Source: Leptodontidium sp. MPI-SDFR-AT-0119
Lineage: Eukaryota > Ascomycota > Leotiomycetes > Helotiales > Leptodontidiaceae
NCBI GenBank assembly: GCA_020726505.1
Contig: JAHLEZ010000015.1
Coordinates: 1,426,001 to 1,490,000, forward strand
Direction: 5' to 3'
Length of the DNA stretch: 64,000 bases
Part shown: piece by piece, positions 1 to 12,647 of the stretch
Layout: the number at the start of each line of letters is the position of its first letter
Position numbering within the stretch: the stretch's first letter is position 1
Translations under genes and position numbers: made by a program
Notes under the pieces: generated by a model
Databases searched by the model: none
Told to the model about the DNA's origin: nothing
What the model saw: the letters and a program-made list of their open reading frames with translations, nothing else

Positions 1-1100
1 TAAGGCGCATAAGGGGCCGTTGTATACATATCCTACGAGTCTCACGCAGGGAATCATACCGGTATGTTTATACATCGTCTTATCTCATGAAATCCTCTTA
101 TATCTTCAATTGAAAAACGAGTTGCTAATTTTGTGCAATTTTAGAAAGGGATACATTCTCATAATGATTGTAAGCCTCCCGTTCATAAACCTTGAGTGAG
201 CGAGATGAGTTTATTAACACCGAAGACCAGACTGGCGAGATGTACCTTTCTATTCCGCCCTCTCAGTAGGAGCTATCTCTATCGAAGCCGATGTCTGGCT
301 TTACAACGATACGCTATTCGTTGGACACGAGATCAGTGCTCTCACCAAACAACGCACATTTGAGTCTCTTTACATCAACCCCATCCTGGACGTGATCAAG
401 CGCCAGAACCCGTCTACACCCTTCGTAACCGAGAAGACGCTTAATGGTGTCTTTGATACCAGTTCGGGACAGACGCTGTATCTGTTTGTGGATCTGAAGA
501 CTAGCGGAGCGAGTACTTGGCCTGTTGTCATCAAGGCGTTGGAACCACTGTGAGTGTTTACTTTGTTTCTAACTTGCTTGCACGTGATATTAAACACCCC
601 CTTTCATCCAACTTTCGATCTATTTCATCTAATCACAAGTGTCGACTAACACCTTCAGACGCTCTGCCGGTTATCTCTCTTCCACAAACGGCACCCACTT
701 CACCAGTGGTCCCGTAACCGTGATCGGCACAGGCAACACGCCCCTCTCGCTCGTCCAGCCCGTCGAAGAACGAGACTACTTCTGGGACGGCCCCCTCCCA
801 ACTCTCAACAGCACATTCTCTAATATCACTTCCCTCGTCTCGCCCATCGCCTCCGCCAGCGTCGGTTCAGCCTTGGGTAGCACCGTGCTCGGCACGGGGT
901 TGAACGACACCCAGCTTGCGATCCTACGACAACAGGTGGCGACAGCTCATAGGAAGGGTATCAAGGTCAGATACTGGGATCAGCCTGGTTGGCCGATCAG
1001 TACGAGGAATGGACTGTGGAGGCAGTTTAGGACGGAGGGCGTGGATTTGATTAATGTGGATGATTTGGAGGCAGCGGCTGGGTTTGGTGATACTTGGTGA
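1..1100 (+). CDS. Aim6-like PLC/GDPD-family phosphodiesterase, 5' end outside the window
   Basis: Four exons fit one frame: 1-61 (continuing upstream), 145-169, 231-549 and 659-1100, with stop TGA at 1098-1100. Introns start GTATGT, GTAAGC and GTGAGT and end in AG, with TGCTAAT-type branch sites. The joined protein reads TSLTQGIIPKGIHSHNDYWR, then SIEADVWLYND and FVGHE, and ends KGIKVRYWDQPGWP followed by a VDLINVDD segment. These are landmarks of the fungal Aim6 family (altered inheritance of mitochondria protein 6), which belongs to the PLC-like phosphodiesterase fold. The His of HSHND and the acidic pair in EAD would be active-site residues by analogy with that fold. The family is often secreted or membrane anchored, but the N-terminus lies outside the window, so location cannot be judged. 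The substrate is not known. The family call is secure; the exact enzymatic role is not. Confidence 0.8.
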
Positions 1101-1647
1101 GGGTGATGGTAAAGGGCTGTGTCGTGTGTATTTATTTTAGACTAATTATGATTGAAGGGCTTGGGTATGGAGCATAAAAGAAGGGATTAATGAACATATA
1201 TGAACTCATCTTGGTCTACAATAGGTAGGTATTGCGGAGGTGTAAGTATGATTTGGAGAGAGCAAGGTGTAAGATGATATAGAGAAAGAACGACCGCTTC
1301 TTGAAGCTCGCACAGCGGATGTGGCAGTCGCTCTCGGCTCTAAGTTCCTTCCTCCAGAAGCCTTGTTGACACCTCGTTTGACTGAAGAGGGTCCTTTTTA
1401 GTACGGTACAAAGTAATGACTCGGGCTGAACTGCATTTCTCAAGATCACCATCACAATAATTATTCGCTCCCAGTATTATCACAACTCAACCTCTTTACG
1501 CAGCCATTCTGGATATCCGGATAGTTCTTATATGCCATTCTATTCGATATCCAGAGGTACCAAAAAGTATCCTTGCAGACAGCAGCAGACACGGAACTGG
1601 AGATAACGCAGTTCCTCATATCAGCACGAGCTAAGAAATAAGGGACA
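1101..1647. other. intergenic, nothing recognised
   Basis: This is the 3' flank of the Aim6-like gene and the upstream region of the next + strand gene. It is AT-rich and I see no coding exon or RNA gene. Confidence 0.5.
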
Positions 1648-3224
1648 ATGGTCGACGCAGAGAAATGGCGAAAAGCAGCCAAGTGGAACAGAATGTATGT
1701 GTATCTGTCTACTCCAAAGCCCACAGCTAATCATTCAGATCTCGCAGGAAAGGATTCACTCGAGCCCATCTGAAAATAGGAAATTACGAGATTCCTACAC
1801 ATGTTACCGAGGAAGCCAAGACTTCACCTACAATGAAACTGGAAGCTCGAAGTGACGAGATGGGTTACATTGATAGTTGCTTCCCGTATTATCCCTACGA
1901 GTTCTGTGGCGAGAGTGAGAGACGAACAATACCTGCTACATCTCGAACCTTGAGGTCTGGCAACGCCCCTAGGACTATACGGAACGCTCTTGGGAAGAAG
2001 CTTTGGGGTTTTGAAAAACATTTTGAACCGGCCTTCTACGACGAAGGTGGCGATATTCTCGGAACCGATGATGCCAAAAGAAGGAAACGTGAAGAGTCAC
2101 CAGAATACATGAAACTCTTCTTGAACGTTGAGAATGAGGGGTCTCAGATCATGTCACGAAATTGTGGTAGGCTGATGTCAAGGAGAGAACGACGCTTTCT
2201 TTGGGCCTCACTTGAGCTTTACAGAAAGAGAAAGAGGGTCACACAAGCGCGAGAGGCCAGCCTTTCCTCTCTATCCTCTATCGCTACGGATTCGGAAAAT
2301 GAAATGGATAGCGAGCCTCCACGAAAGCGAGTCAAATCCTCTCCTTTCGGTCGTCAAGATGACTGGATACCGATCGAAAGTCAATATTCTGGTGCGGGCA
2401 TCGACGACCGAACGAGACGGGTGAGGTTTGCAGACGAGACCCAAAAGATACGAGCGGCTTTGAGCTCCTCTGGAATGTCGAGTGATCCAGCGACGACATC
2501 AGGGCTGATTGTATATGATAAACACGATGCCGAGAGGACGTTTTGCAAGGAGCGATCGCGTTCACCTCCCATGGACAGAGTCGATTCCGAATCTTCAACA
2601 GCATCTCGATATCATCTTGATGAGCGACACAGCGTCGAGCCTATTCCTGAAGAACCAACTGGAGTTGAACAACCTACCCAGGATTCAAGCACCGAGGTTA
2701 CTTTTAGAAAGCGAATGGACAGCGGCTTTGACCTCGATTTTAGCATCCCAGATGGACTCGAAGAGTATCGGAAGCAACACCTCGATTCTACCTCCAGACC
2801 TACCCGTCTCGGTGCAACGGACACTTGCCCCAGCACGGCGATGGAATCCTCCTCCTTTGATTATTATACCGAACGGCCTACAACTCCAGAAGGTAATGCC
2901 CGTCAAAGTCCCAAGGCAGGTGCCGTAGGCAAACTAAAGCACGGCATCTCACACATTGTCATAACGCCACCGTCTCCCGAGGCCGACAGGACGCCCCTGA
3001 AGCTATATTTTACGGCTCCAAGTACTCCTGTAACTGGACACACACAAGAGGATACCAAGAATGATACAAGACACAGTCTCTCCCATAACCGGACCTCACT
3101 GGCCACCACTATGAAAATGGACACGGACATGGACAAAGCAGCATCCAAGACAAGAAGCAACTATGTGAAGCAAGAACCAATTGAAGACGATGTTTTGGAT
3201 TTGCCCTCCTACCTCCACTTCTGA
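1648..3224 (+). CDS. hypothetical low-complexity protein with nuclear localisation-type motifs
   Basis: Two exons: 1648-1694 and 1739-3224. The intron starts GTATGTG and ends ATTCAG with a GCTAAT branch site, and it joins MVDAEKWRKAAKWNR in frame to ISRRKGFTRAHLKIGNYE. The start at 1648 is preferred over the internal ATG at 1833 because the frame stays open through this clean intron. The protein is about 509 residues, rich in Ser, Pro, Glu and Arg, and probably mostly disordered. Basic clusters KRRKRE, RKRKR and PPRKRVKSSP look like nuclear localisation signals. Near the C-terminus VKQEP fits a sumoylation consensus (hydrophobic-Lys-x-Glu). I recognise no domain and assign no function. A nuclear regulatory or scaffold protein is an inference only. 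Confidence 0.7.
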
Positions 3225-4216
3225 ATATAGAAGCTCCCGTGCTGGTAGAGCGTACCCCTGGACTGAAGGATTGTTCGCCACTCGAAAGGTGCTGAACACC
3301 CTGCTGGAGGAGCGGAATACGAAAACCAAGTCAACAAAGGCTTAAGCGAGCATGGACTGAGGACTTCCACCTGCTGTTTTTCTCTTTTTCTCGACCTATT
3401 TCTGGGAGTCAGCATTGAAATGAGCGGATCATGAGAATGGGGTCGTTGAATAGGTTGAGCTGGGAAGAGTCTCTCACCACGAAGAGAGAGCGTTGTTGTA
3501 TTATAGGATACTGGCTCTTACGTCAACCGACGAATGCAATAAATATAACTTATGCCGGACTTCAGGTATTCGTGGATAAGTTCCTGGGAGCATTGCTCGT
3601 ACACAGTTCATTAACCATGCCTGTTCATAGAATGACTGGTAAGATTAAGGACACACATTCCAATTACTGTTACTGGGTACAAGTCTCTCAAAATTCACAC
3701 ACCAAAAAATATCAAGTTCATCACTCAAGGCCTCATTCATTAACTATTATTACATCCACATTATTCATGACCCAGCCAATCCAGTTTCCGATCCAAGCGT
3801 GTTTGTTTGTTTTGTCATAGACCTTATTCAGCTTCCTCTGAATCCAGACAAGCCGGCCAAGATCGATTCGAGGGAGTGAGTGAGTGGGTGAGTAGGCGAG
3901 TGAGTCAATCATCCACCGATTCCATCCAATGGTAATGTGATAAAAAAGTGAAAGTAAAAAACAAAGTTCCCCTATAAAAGAGAATGGTATCATCGCTGTA
4001 CTCGAAAGTTGAAGTGAGGAGAGAAAAAAGGTAAAAGTCCGACATCCGCCCAATGCTCCCCCAATGTTTGGAAAGTAAAAAAAAGTGACAGAACTGTACG
4101 AATGAATGAATGGTTGAAGGCGAAGGTACAAAGGTGGGTTGTTTGTGTTTGCGTGGGTGTGAGTGTTTTGACGATGTGAGGGAGATGTGATGTGGGAGTG
4201 TAGGTGAGCTGGCTGT
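3225..4216. other. intergenic between convergent genes
   Basis: This region holds the 3' ends of the + strand unknown gene and the - strand CLIP gene. Open frames here are low in coding character (runs of Thr, His, Ser from AC-rich DNA), and I take them as chance. Confidence 0.5.
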
Positions 4217-6816
4217 TTAGAAAGCATCTTCGAATGGGCAATCAATGCTATCATGTCCTTCTCGCTCGCACACACCGCACCATTTATCCATATTGACGAT
4301 ACCGCTCTCCTTTCCTGCCACGGGGCCGGATTCCATTGGGTTGGGGATGATCCTGACAGGTGGGCTGGCGTTGTGGAGGGAAGAGAAGGAGGATTTGTTC
4401 TTCATGGGTGAGAGAGGGGCGGGCTTATACTCGTCGTGGGAGGGCTTTGGTGATAGGCCTGCCTTGACTACGTCCTTGCCCGTTCGGAGGTGGCTGGCAT
4501 CTCGGGGAGCTCCGCTGTTGGGACTGAACATGTTTGTGCATGTCAGGATGTCGTGGCCGGACGTCTCGCAGAGTTCACAGAAACTCTCGTTGGTCGAGGA
4601 GTAAGTATCGCTCTCTGGCATGGTCTCGAGGGTGTTTCCTCTTCGGTGGCTCTCGGGCGATGCTCGCGTATCCCGATCACGCCAGCTGACAACTGTTCCC
4701 TTGGAGTCGCGGACTGAAGAGTGATCCTGGGTCACAGTTCCTGTACTCATGGCGCTGGCCCTTTGGTTGGTACTGTTGCTGGCACTTCCCCTCCTGAGAC
4801 GTTCTACCTCACGCTCAAGCTCGTCTTCTCGGTTGACCTTTGTTTCCACAGTGGCTCGAAGTTCTGCCACTTCTCTCTCGAGTTTCTCGCGAGCGAGACG
4901 GTCATCGATGGAGTCTATTCCACCATTGCTGGGCTTTCGACGTGATGCGCTATGTCGGTTTGTAGGCGTCTTCTGGAGGTCTCCGTTAGAATTTCCCATA
5001 TCTGGGATGGCATCCCGGCTTAAAGAGTGTATGATAGCTTTTAATCCTCGGATCTCATCGTCACGTTGCTCAAGCTCCTTGGACAAGGATCCAGTTTCCC
5101 CATTAGCACCCACATTCAAAGCAGCAGCTGCCTTGTCTCGTTCCCGTCGTAGTTCAGATCTGGTCCGTTCCACCTCTCCTCTTAGGAATTCGACCTCTCC
5201 CCGAGCCTCAGCTTCACCACGTCTAGCATCTTCCAGTCCTTCTTCGAGCTCTTGTACAAGCTCCTCCAGTTGCTTCAGTTGTCTTGCGACACTGTCGACA
5301 TCTTCTCCACGTTCTGCAAGTTCTCTGACTTCCTGTAGCAAATCCTCTACCCTCTTCTCGTAGACACGTTCGGTCTCGGTACTGGCCAGCTCCAAGGTAT
5401 CAATCGTACTCCTGAAATCCGCTCGATGGGCGTCGAATTCTGCAGTCAACATTGCAATCTTCTCGTTCTTCTCCCGTAATATTGCTCGTAATTGCGTTGA
5501 GTCTTTGTCCTCCATGCTCCCTCTATTTTGCCTGCTCCCAACTTCTGGCGAATTCATTAATGCCTGAACTTCAACCAGACTACTCTCCATCTCGGCCAAG
5601 CTGGATGCCTGCTCTTTCAGCTGCTTATCACGCTCTTCTAGTTGTCCTCGTAATCTGTCGATCTCGTCATCATTATTTGCCCGAGAGGCAGACCGCGAAG
5701 CTGGGCGCATTTTCGTATTAAAGGAGGAAACAGAGCCAATGCTTCCATTAGTAGTCGTTCTCGATACTCCAACGGGAGTAAGTTCATCGTCGCTGTAGTT
5801 CATAGGAACCTGGCCCAGAGCAGAAGCACTGCGCGGTCCAACACTGGCTTTCAATCCATTCTTAGGCGCATATCCTACTTTCTTGCTTGGGTCTCTTGAA
5901 TCTTGTGTGCCTCTGACGCTCTGTCCAAACTTTCCAGGAGCAGGGCTTCCGTACCGTGCGGGTGTTTTCGATGTTGGCGTACCGATGGAAGGTCTCGAGG
6001 TCAATTGCGGCTTTCGTAAAGGTGATTCTGGTCGAGGCAGAGATGGGCGGGACTTCTTGAACTGGGGGCTTGGAGCTCTTCCTGGCCCGACGGATTGGCT
6101 GAATTTGGGAACGGATGGAGTTGGTGGTGTATATGCCCTTGCACCCCCCTGACCAGCTATCTTGAAATTTCCGCCTATTGAGGGTGTGGTAGGTGTGAGG
6201 GGAAACGAGCCTTCTTGTGACGAGGGAGAGCCTCGTCTTATCGCTCTGTTGATCGGGAGAAAGATACCGGCACCTGGAATTGTGGTGTTAAAGTACGATA
6301 TCCTATGTGACTTGTCAGTAACCCATGGCATAATTTCAGCGTTTGTATGTCGTACCCGTCAACATCGCCATTATTCTTCCCCCGAGTCGCAAACTCTTCA
6401 CTCAGCTCCACCCCTGCAAATGTGCCCTTCTTGCCTTGTACCGTTCCGACGAACTTCACGGTTCCGTACATGCTTCCCGGGACATCAACCAGGTCTCCAA
6501 CCTCGAGATCCTCTCCACCTCCCGCGCGGGAGGGTGTAAATGGCGGCATTTTGACGGGGATCGAATCGTCATCCAACACCGTGCTCAAGCCGTATCCTAA
6601 GCTTTCATCCGGAATGCTTGAAAGGGCGGTAGAAGTTAGAGCGTTCAGGGATTGCTTTCGCAGAAGCGCGTGCGGCCTGACACTCGGGCCAAGAGACGCG
6701 CCTGACGGTGGTTGCTTGTGTGAGGTATAGACTGCGCTGAGGTTGGGCGTCGACGTGGAATTTATGCCGTTGAGAATCGAGGGTCGCGGTCTTGCTAGAG
6801 AACGTCGTGTTGACAT
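4217..6816 (-). CDS. tip1: CLIP-170/Tip1/Bik1-type microtubule plus-end protein
   Basis: Two exons: 6356-6816 and 4217-6302, with a 53-base intron (donor GTACGA, acceptor CATAG). The intron interrupts the CAP-Gly domain. The product is about 848 residues. The order is: Ser-rich N-terminus; CAP-Gly domain near residues 105-170 with GDLVDVPG, YGTVKFVG, FAGVEL and GKNNGD followed by DGISYFNTTIPGAGIF; a Ser/Pro/Arg-rich linker; a long coiled coil near residues 355-650 rich in Glu, Arg and Leu; and two CCHC zinc knuckles near the C-terminus (CELCETSGHDILTC and CGVCEREGHDSIDC). The chain ends in EDAF. Members of this family bind tubulin and EB1 tails through CAP-Gly, track growing microtubule ends and help dynein delivery. 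The family call is firm. The symbol follows the S. pombe orthologue. Confidence 0.93.
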
Positions 6817-9800
6817 TGAGAAGCACGGGTGCAGGTGGAGATGTTTGTGTTTGTTGGTGGTGGCCGCTGGCTGGTTGACCAGGGGCTAGCGAATGATGCA
6901 GAGCACCAGATTGGCAATTTCTCTCCGATAAGTTGCTGGGTGGCGGCCCTCTGGAGACGGCTGACCAACTTTGTTCTTGTGTCGTCAGCGAATTATTATG
7001 TGCAGATATGCAATTAGGTGAGGATCGGTTCGTAATCGTGATCGAAGGAGACAGGCAACTATTAATTATGTAGGAGCAATGACGGGAGAACGTAAGTCAA
7101 GGCAGGTAGGTAGGGTGGGTTAAGAATGGCTGGCGATGGATGATGCTTGGTCTAAATGAGCGGCAGTTCGGCGAGCACTAGGTATCGTAGGGAGTGTGAA
7201 GAGAGGCAATGCATGTTCGGGCCAGAGCAGTTCGAAACAGAAGCAGAAAAGGACAAAGAGAAGAGGGAGGGGGAGCTGCAGTAGTTGAAGTATATTTCAG
7301 AGGTGCTGCTGCAGTGCGCTCGCTGACTTCCTACTGGGCTGGTCCTCGCTGCACATCCATATCCACACATCCTTCAAAAGCCCGCCCCTGCAGCCCGTTG
7401 TGAACGCAGAGCGGCTTCTCCTTGTCAACTGGTTGGCATCGGAGAGTAGAGAACGAACATTGGGCTGTGTTGATTGTGGAGACGGCTCATGCTCACGATG
7501 TGAATGGATGGGCGGATGATTGAATGATCTGATCTGATCCATCAGAGTCAAGACGATTGGGCTGAGACTTCTGCGTTGTTATGAGACTCTGACAACTGGT
7601 ATCTTGAGACACGGATCTTGAGATTTACTTTCAAGAGGCGCCAGCCTTTCAAGCATCTGTACTTGTCCTTCCTTGTCCTGGTCCTGTTCCTCTATCCGAT
7701 CCAGGAGAAGCTTTGCCCTCCACAGTTTCGTAAATAAGTAATCTGGCCAGAGAGGCTCCCGCATCTTCTTTCTCTGGTATGGCTTCATGCCACCATCCCA
7801 GCTCTATCACATCGCCTCAACTCACCGTTCTTCCACTGCGTGCTGCATCACAGGACGGACGGACGACCCATGCAGCTAGTTGTTTACCCCGAGAACGCCA
7901 CCATCGGAATGTTTGACAGACGGTGAGAACAAAACACTTCGGGAATCCATCCCATCCCGTACGAGTTTCAAAACCTCAAAGCGCGTTTAGACATTTCAAA
8001 TCGTCTACTCCACCTCATTAAAAACGAAAACTCCCACGAGACTCACCGGCAATACACCGTTGGTCTCAAGTTTTTCCCGCTGGGTTTTCAGAAACCTCAT
8101 GGCCTGGTTAATTTAGTTGAGGGCTACCCTTGCTCCAAATGCAGGTACTCCCGCAACAGGGGCGTACGCCAGCCGCTCCTCACCAACACCAACAAAGTCA
8201 ACGCTGCCGCCGAACGTCATTAGTTCATGGATCAAAAGAGATAGTTGCTTTTTATTCAGATTTCACTACATATTACTTTCTCTTAAGCTAGCGCAGACAT
8301 CATCAGTCGTCGTCTGTATTTTTATATATTTTTATATTTCCGTTGCTGAAATCTCACATCCGTCATGCAAAGCGAAGGGCTCGGACTCTGACCTGGGGGT
8401 ACGGAGATGAATCCGTAAATATCCCCAGCCCGATAACTCTCCCTAAGGTTTGTTGATATGCTGTGTATCTCGAGATACTCAAAGAATAATCAATGGGATT
8501 GCAGTCTCAGACGGGAGAATTTTTCTGGGTTTGCTTTGAGTCCATTCTAGATACTCTCCTCAGGTTTCCATTTGTGGAAGGAGCTAGAACTAGAAGCCTC
8601 GAGGCAAAAGAATATAACCACGCCGAAAATTCCAGCTTTAGTATAGACGGAATTACAGCTTCTTTCCCCCTCGTAAGTCCCAGAAAGCCTCCGATCTCAT
8701 CAAAAAAATCCTAGACACAGAATGGAACACCTGTCTCTCTTGACTAACCCTGGCAATCTTAAGAAACACCCATGAATAACTCTGACTATCAAGGCAAGGG
8801 GCATTCAAAAGTCTTCTTCCTACATCATCCAATGAGAAGACTCATCTATTGAAAATACAAGTCATTTTGTTGCTGCTCCCCGCCACGGTCTGTTGCTTTG
8901 TGTTTGAAGGGTACATGATGATAGGCCAGGCTGCTGTTAGTATCTGCATTGGAGAAGTGAAGACCGATGATGGAATATAGATGCGATCATAGATTTGGGA
9001 TTTCCATTTGTTATACTAAGACACTAGAGTGATTCCAGATGACCCATGCGTTTATAAAACGTAAATTGCAATTGGTTTGCGGATTCAAAGGCGTCCAGAC
9101 AAAACAAGTACATCACTTCGTGATATCCAATTGTACCTAGTTAAGCAACTCCAATGTCCTCAGTATTACTTGAAACTTTCAAATAACCACAGAGTAAATT
9201 CGACAGTCCAGTAACAAGTGACGTTAAAAGTGAAGTGAAGTGAACTAATAATCCTCCCCACAAAGCATCTTTCCCATCCAGCCAGCCAGCCCTCCGCCAT
9301 CATACTTTGTAGCTACGACATCAGAACGTAAGAGAACGCGTCCCCCGAAATTAAAACCGTTGAGCCCAGCCTTCTATTTCGGGACTTGAAGATCCGGATC
9401 CAGTTCCCTGGGTTTCGAGAGGAGCTTTGGTCTGCTTTTGACCTCAGCTTCGTCCGAGCGGAAGGGATTTAGGAAATGAGATGAAAGCAAGAACCCGAGG
9501 CTAGACTGTTGAGAATTTGATGGGTGTTAATTGTATGCCGGATCCTCAATTTTGAATGTCAAGAAATAAACAGTGGGAAGGTTTCAAAGTACTGTTGTGA
9601 AGTAGTGACTTTCAAATGGACGACTTGGGAAACTCTCCATTGGACGAGGGACGGAGCAAAGCAGCCCGTTGGAATTTTCTTTAGAAGGTGGAAGATAAAC
9701 CCGATAACTAGAACTCTCAACTAAGAATTAAGGACCAAAGTATTTTTTTCAATCAAGTTAGGATTGTTTAGAGCATTTGCTATGATAATTCGCAGATTCT

Positions 9801-10698
9801 TGCTCATCTAACCGTATCTTTACATGATTAAACTCGAGCTTTAAAGCAGATACTTATTTATTTATATCAATATGATATGTCTATTAATTAAACAAAAGAC
9901 TCAAATGTTCCTTCAAAGTCAATGTCACGAAAAAGCTTTGGATAATCGTGAGGGCCTACCTAATTTTGGATGTGCTCTTGAGCTTGGGACGACTGCTGGA
10001 AGGTTCCGTATGTTTGACTAGGCTGTATTGGTGATAGCATCGAAAAATTAAGCGAGGGAAAAATTCTGGGTTATACAATTTTGACGCGGCCTCAAATTTT
10101 CCTCTTCTTTTCCTCTTTTCTCTTTGTGCGGCGTTCGACCTTTCCCCAGTTGCTCAAACATCCCCAAGCCTCTGGACCTTCGGGTCTTCGACGGTTCTGG
10201 TCCATGGTGTAGTCAAACTTTTATCGAGCGTCAAGTCGAAACACAGAGAAAACCAATTGCAATCGATTTCTCCATCCGCTGCGCTGAGTCGAGTTCGCGC
10301 CTATCGATTTGTCTGTAATGGGCTCATAGGTTATGCCGGGCTTGGTGCTGGATCGGAGTGTGAACATACTATACTATACCTTGGGGGAATTGGAAACTTG
10401 AGAATTGTGGCGGCTGGTGGTGGGTGGTCGACTGGAAGCAGTCTGGAAGGCAGAGCGCACATAGTGTGACTATAGCAAAGTCCACGAAGCTCTGCGGGAA
10501 TAATTTGCACGTCAGAAGGGAGGAAGGGAAGAAAGCCATGTAATTGAGTCTGGTATCCATGCGATTGTACCGAAAATACAGACTTGCGTCTGTGAAGAAA
10601 TGCAATTCTTAATTTTCCAGTGCCGAAACGCAACGCAACGCATCATGTCTCCCAACGCCATCGTCCATGTATCATGCTGTGCCGTTCAAGGTCGTTCA
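6817..10698. other. long intergenic region, no gene recognised
   Basis: About 3.9 kb between the 5' end of the CLIP gene and the 3' end of txl1. The first several hundred bases should hold the CLIP promoter and leader. I see only short open frames, AT-rich stretches (for example around 9720-9900) and a pyrimidine-rich run near 10095-10125. No tRNA-like box or protein-family motif was found. Confidence 0.5.
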
Positions 10699-11884
10699 TT
10701 ACTCTCCGTGCTCGTCGCCAATCTTCTCCAGCTTTCCGAGGTCCCTCTTCTCTCCAGTCTCTCCAATGATTCTGACCCTGTCCACACGAACCTTCTCGCC
10801 GTCTCCGTCTCCGTCGACGATGAAGAGAACCAGACTCGAGATATTCTGGAACTTCACGAAGCGGAGGGAGACGGTTGCAGTTCCAGTCTCGTCCCAGTCC
10901 TTGGCCTCCAGAGTGACGCTTTGCGTTGCCGGGGTATCCTCCGCCTCCTCGAATCCCAAATTATGCGCGGTGTTCGAGTAGATCTGGATAGTCTTGGGTC
11001 TCATTGGGACTTCGTCATCGTCATCTGCGGTAGGTGGAAGTGAGGTGATCTGTAAATTATTAGCGCAACTTTCCTACCATAGAAATTCAAAGCTTACCTG
11101 GAGCGTGTGCACCTTCAAGGTACATTGGAAAGGCATGAACAGCATAAGTTGTTCATCCGTATCGCTCTCCACCCAGTCCTTGCCAGCTTCAGATGAGACT
11201 TTACCCTTCTGTAGTCCCGTTGGCTTGCCACTGTCAACTAAAGTCCTGACTGTGCCAAACTCGCTGTCCGCATTCAACAGCTCCAAGCCCTTGATATCGA
11301 CCTGATCCGTCACATCATTGTAGCCCCTTGGAAGGTCTCCTACACGCCAGCTACTGCCACTTCCAGTTGCTCCTCCAAATCCAGATGAGCTAGGTCCTCC
11401 TTCAGCTTCTGCGGCAAGCTTCTTGAGAACATCCTGGAGTTTTCGCGGATCTGCGCCCTTGACCTTCTCAACGACCTGGCCAGATTTGAAGATCATGAAT
11501 GTTGGCATGCTACAGAAGCTATTAGCGGTCTCATAAGCTACTTCAGCTCTGCCATCAGGTTCCTTACGCAGTGACAGCATATTTCGAGGCGATTTCCTTC
11601 TGGGTATCAACATTTACCTTGACAAAGGTGATGTGATTCGGGCGTGAGAGAGACGCAGAGAGCTGTTCGTAGAGGGGGGCAATAGTCTTGCATGGTTCAC
11701 ACCAATCTGCGTAGACTTCTTGAGGTCAGTACAAGCTCCGAAGTGTTGATACCCTTTGCGTATACGGTGAAGAGCATTTGTAAGGATGGTGGCGGGGTAA
11801 CTCACAGTCTGTTACCACAATCTGTGAGGATTGGAGGAGGTCGCTGAATTGCTTCGGCGAGGCAATCTGGACGGTTTTTGACAT
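10699..11884 (-). CDS. txl1: thioredoxin-like protein with C-terminal PITH domain (Txl1)
   Basis: Four exons: 11806-11884, 11568-11715, 11098-11509 and 10699-11049. The introns are 90, 58 and 48 bases, all GT-AG with consistent phases. The protein is about 329 residues. Residues 1-105 form a thioredoxin fold with FYADWCEPCKTIAPLYEQL, then KVNVDTQ and MPTFMIFKSGQ. The active site is CEPC rather than the usual CGPC. A Gly/Ser linker follows. The second half is a PITH domain (proteasome-interacting thioredoxin) with RGYNDVTDQVD, FMPFQCTLKVHTLQITSLPP, RPKTIQIY and FVKFQNISSLVLFI. In yeasts and animals Txl1/TXNL1 binds the 26S proteasome regulatory particle and is cytosolic or nuclear. A proteasome-linked disulfide reductase is therefore the likely role. 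Confidence 0.92.
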
Positions 11885-12647
11885 CTTGAATGCTTGTGGT
11901 GGGTAAAGTGCTGTGCTTGTCGTAGTTGTTGTTGTGACTTTGAAAATGGAGGGGTCAAGTCAGGTACGAAGAAGGTACCAGGAATTTGGCGCGAAGTCCA
12001 GGCGGCAAGAGGCGACGCGATCCCGTCATGACTGATCGGTAACCTTAAATTTCACTCTCTGTTCAACCAACGATTCACTCTGGATACCAGTGTCCCAGAG
12101 CTGCCAAGTGGCATGAATTACTGACCAATTTCGAAGCAATTACTTATCAAAAGCGAATGTTCCCTAAGTTTGCGTTTTCTGGATAGCTCAGACCAACAAA
12201 TCAATCTTCAGTGACTCGAGGCAATTGGGTGAAGTTCAACCCATTCAACCCACACCTGTAGAACGATGTTCTCAAACCCAGGTCTTCTATAAACTCATTT
12301 GAAGCGTGCTTTCTATATTTGCTGTTTGTTATCGTTACCTGCTTCTGCTGTCGTGTTTGTGTAACATATATTATTTCGCAGTGCGTGTTGCAAGTCACAT
12401 TCATACATTCTCAAGAGTTCGTCTATCGTGTTTGATTGTGCTATGATCCCTATGTACATGAGAATGCAGATGCCAAAGCTCATCATGCATCTCCACAACA
12501 CCTATGCTTCCTCGACACTCCAACGCGTGCAAGTGCAGACGGAACGGGGTATCTCGTAACCATCAAAGAATCGAAGGGTCATCAGTCGAATTAAAGGAGG
12601 GAACGCCATTGTGACGCCATCGAAGCTCAAATGTGAGGGCGAGATGT
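11885..12647. other. intergenic, promoter of txl1 and 3' flank of the small GPI-protein gene
   Basis: About 760 bases with no coding exon that I can support. Confidence 0.5.

Noticed and set aside
3733..4275. A 180-codon - strand frame
   Set aside because: It lies in the 3' flank of the CLIP gene; His/Thr/Ser-rich low-complexity content and no motif.
4749..5363. A 204-codon Ser/Arg-rich + strand frame
   Set aside because: It is the shadow of the Glu/Arg-rich coiled coil of the CLIP gene on the other strand.
8117..8222. Short - strand frame of about 35 codons rich in Gly, Val and Ala
   Set aside because: Too short to support, no splice partners found, and no recognised family.
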